A stretch of 15,946 bases of DNA from SAR324 cluster bacterium. Its GTDB lineage: Bacteria > SAR324 > XYD2-FULL-50-16. The stretch is from contig NVSR01000123.1 in NCBI GenBank assembly GCA_002401295.1, forward strand, positions 1 through 15,946, in the 5' to 3' direction. Position 1 is the stretch's first letter. The number at the start of each line of letters is the position of its first letter. The notes under the pieces were generated by a model. It had not been told where the DNA came from and made no database searches. It saw only the letters and a list, made by a program, of their open reading frames with translations. Position numbers and translations under genes: made by a program. This document shows positions 14,585 through 15,946 of the stretch, one piece after another.

Positions 14585-14612
14585 CCATTCCCACACTCCT
14601 GTGTGGGAATGG
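14585..14612 (+). terminator. Strong stem-loop after metH
   Basis: CCATTCCCACAC (14585-14596), loop TCCT and GTGTGGGAATGG (14601-14612) form a perfect 12-bp stem with a 4-base loop, 12 bases after the metH stop. A T7 run occurs only 21 bases later, so it is not a textbook intrinsic terminator. A 3'-end-stabilising or bidirectional terminator role is the likeliest reading. Confidence 0.65.
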
Positions 14613-14936
14613 ATGGTCGTCCCCCCTGCACTCATTTTTTTCCCTCTAAGCGAGTTTGGAAGAATGCCTGAGCCATGACTAATTTGGATGGCTCCTTAGT
14701 TGGGGAAATACTTGAAAAACCTTCACGTTAAGCCATGACACCAACGTTTAGGTCATGTATACCTCTTTCCAGCATAACCCGTTACTCCACTCCTGAGTTC
14801 AATCTACGTAAAGGGTGGTTTTCTCGCCATCTCTCTAAGGTACTTGAGGGTTGAAAGTCCTCCTATTACCCTCCTCGGGGAAAGTTGCAGCTGAAGTATC
14901 AAAATAAAACCCTGACATTAATTATTTTGGAGAGGT
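14613..14936 (+). other. Intergenic region between metH hairpin and LysR gene
   Basis: About 320 bases without a gene. It holds a second stem-loop, GAGCCAT (14670-14676) with ATGGCTC (14688-14694) around an 11-base loop. A G/C-rich stretch (GAGGGTTGAAAGTCCTCC, about 14846-14863) can fold on itself. The LysR ribosome site GGAGAGGT follows just before 14937. LysR proteins usually bind next to their own start, but I could not pick out a convincing T-N11-A palindrome. Confidence 0.45.
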
Positions 14937-15836
14937 ATGGACAATCTTGCAGAAGTAATAGTCTTTATTAGAGTAGCTGAAGAAGGAAGCTTTGCGGAAG
15001 CAGGTAAGTCTTTGAACCAAACTGCGCAGAGTATCCGCGCACAGGTGAATACCTTGGAGAAGCAACTGGGGGCACATCTGGTGGTGAGTGAAAAAGATAA
15101 GATCAGACTAACCGACCAGGGAATCCAATATTTCAACCGCTGTAAAGGCATTTTTGATGACCTGGAAGAGGCAGGTAAAAAAGCACAGCAAGGCGATGCA
15201 AACCTAACCGGACACCTAAAAATAGCAGGTACGGATGCTTTTTTTCAGACTCATTTGGGGGATTTAGTGAGTGGTTTCTTATCGGCTCATCCTCAAGTGA
15301 CACTGGATTTGACCCAAGTAGCCAATATGTCGGACCTGACTGCTTCAGGAATTGATGTTGCCTTACGAATTGGTATGGAGGGCGAGCGCTCCATCAATTG
15401 GGTGCGCCTGATTGACAGCCGACGAGTTATTTGTGCCTCCCCTGCTTATCTGAAACGATGCGGTATACCTTTACAACCACAAGATTTAGACCATCATGAA
15501 TGCATCGTCTTTAGTGATCGCCTCCATTTGAATTGCTGGCAATTCAAAAATGGTAAAACAGTGCGTGAAATCAATGTTTCAGGGCGTATGAGCGGTAATA
15601 CCACTCATTTAATTAAGGAAACTGCCATTGCTGGCTTTGGAATTTGTCGCCTCGCCTATTTTTTAATCGCCGATGAACTGAATGATGGACAGCTGATTGA
15701 AATTTTAGAGGACCAGGCGGTACCCGGTAATGTTTCGATTTATGCCGCCTATCCTTTTCAGAAGAGGCTACCCCTAAAAGTTCAAAGATTTGTCGAATAC
15801 CTCATCGAGTATTTCAGTAAAAAGGCACACTGGTAA
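14937..15836 (+). CDS. LysR-family transcriptional regulator
   Basis: This is a DNA-binding regulator of 299 residues, the standard LysR length. The winged helix-turn-helix occupies 1-60: NLAEVIVFIRVAEEGSFAEAGKSL, then QTAQSIRAQVNTLEKQLG. The usual 'LFxRt' after the recognition helix is replaced by LVVSEKDKIRLTDQG (48-62), an unusual wing. The effector-binding domain follows from about 92 (GHLKIAGTDAFF) to the end, with ASGIDVALRIG (140-150), ICASPAYLKRCG (165-176) and DLDHHECIVF (183-192), the pattern of the CrgA/GcvA-like branch. GGAGAGGT directly before the ATG sets the start. No divergent gene is adjacent, because metH ends toward it, so the target is either itself, something beyond the right edge or a distant gene. 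The ligand is unknown. Confidence 0.92.
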   Translation: MDNLAEVIVFIRVAEEGSFAEAGKSLNQTAQSIRAQVNTLEKQLGAHLVVSEKDKIRLTDQGIQYFNRCKGIFDDLEEAGKKAQQGDANLTGHLKIAGTDAFFQTHLGDLVSGFLSAHPQVTLDLTQVANMSDLTASGIDVALRIGMEGERSINWVRLIDSRRVICASPAYLKRCGIPLQPQDLDHHECIVFSDRLHLNCWQFKNGKTVREINVSGRMSGNTTHLIKETAIAGFGICRLAYFLIADELNDGQLIEILEDQAVPGNVSIYAAYPFQKRLPLKVQRFVEYLIEYFSKKAHW

Positions 15837-15946
15837 TCTCACCTAAAATACTTCCCCTTACTCTGAGGCCTATTGATTCGTCCTCTGCTTAGAACTTATT
15901 TTGGGTCATATTTTGATGTTCAGCTACGCGCTCAAAGGCCCTCTGC

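Noticed and set aside
14840..14895. Remnant of a group II intron (GGGTTGAAAGTCCTCC-like stretch)
   Set aside because: The resemblance is a few bases only. There is no domain V hairpin, no reverse transcriptase and no boundary sequence.
1..15946. CRISPR array, tRNA, rRNA, prophage or insertion sequence
   Set aside because: No regularly spaced repeats, cloverleaf genes, transposase or phage genes were seen. The three REP-like copies are irregularly dispersed and carry no coding sequence.

Overview
This is a Gram-negative-looking bacterial chromosomal segment of moderate G+C content. I cannot place the species. A single-chain cobalamin-dependent methionine synthase with its reactivation domain, an NnrS-type membrane protein, ThrH and GTAG-headed REP hairpins are all consistent with a proteobacterium or a related phylum, but nothing here fixes the lineage. 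There is no tRNA, rRNA, CRISPR array, recognisable transposase or prophage.

Layout. Bases 1-6610 run leftward and look accessory. They hold a decayed fragment of a peptide/nickel-type solute-binding protein gene (1-545), an LCM-family SAM methyltransferase behind a TetR regulator (731-2316), a second, unrelated SAM methyltransferase (2765-3811), a small VOC/glyoxalase-fold protein (3952-4398) and a 656-residue SEC-C protein (4640-6610). The SEC-C gene lies 39 bases downstream of uvrC (6650-8512) and is probably co-transcribed with it. The right half reads rightward and is more housekeeping: thrH (8689-9294, divergent from uvrC), an NnrS-family membrane protein (9409-10650), metH (10958-14572) and a LysR regulator (14937-15836).

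How the genes relate. ThrH and MetH both belong to aspartate-family amino acid metabolism (homoserine phosphorylation and homocysteine methylation), although they are not obviously one operon. The TetR gene and the methyltransferase behind it form a likely regulated pair. Two near-identical 21-base inverted-repeat sites lie upstream, one of them over a plausible promoter. UvrC is the nuclease of nucleotide excision repair.

The most distinctive non-coding content is a dispersed repeat present three times (687-756, 2655-2738, 10651-10732). Each copy has an A-tract leader followed by a GTAG-type tetranucleotide and a 7-bp hairpin, and each sits at the 3' end of a gene. One copy supplies the last codons and the stop of a methyltransferase gene, and a compensatory base-pair change between copies supports the hairpin. 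A different GTAG hairpin and a 7-base tandem repeat lie in the uvrC-thrH divergent promoter region. I see no convincing new multi-gene system; the REP-like family and the TetR operator pair are the best leads.
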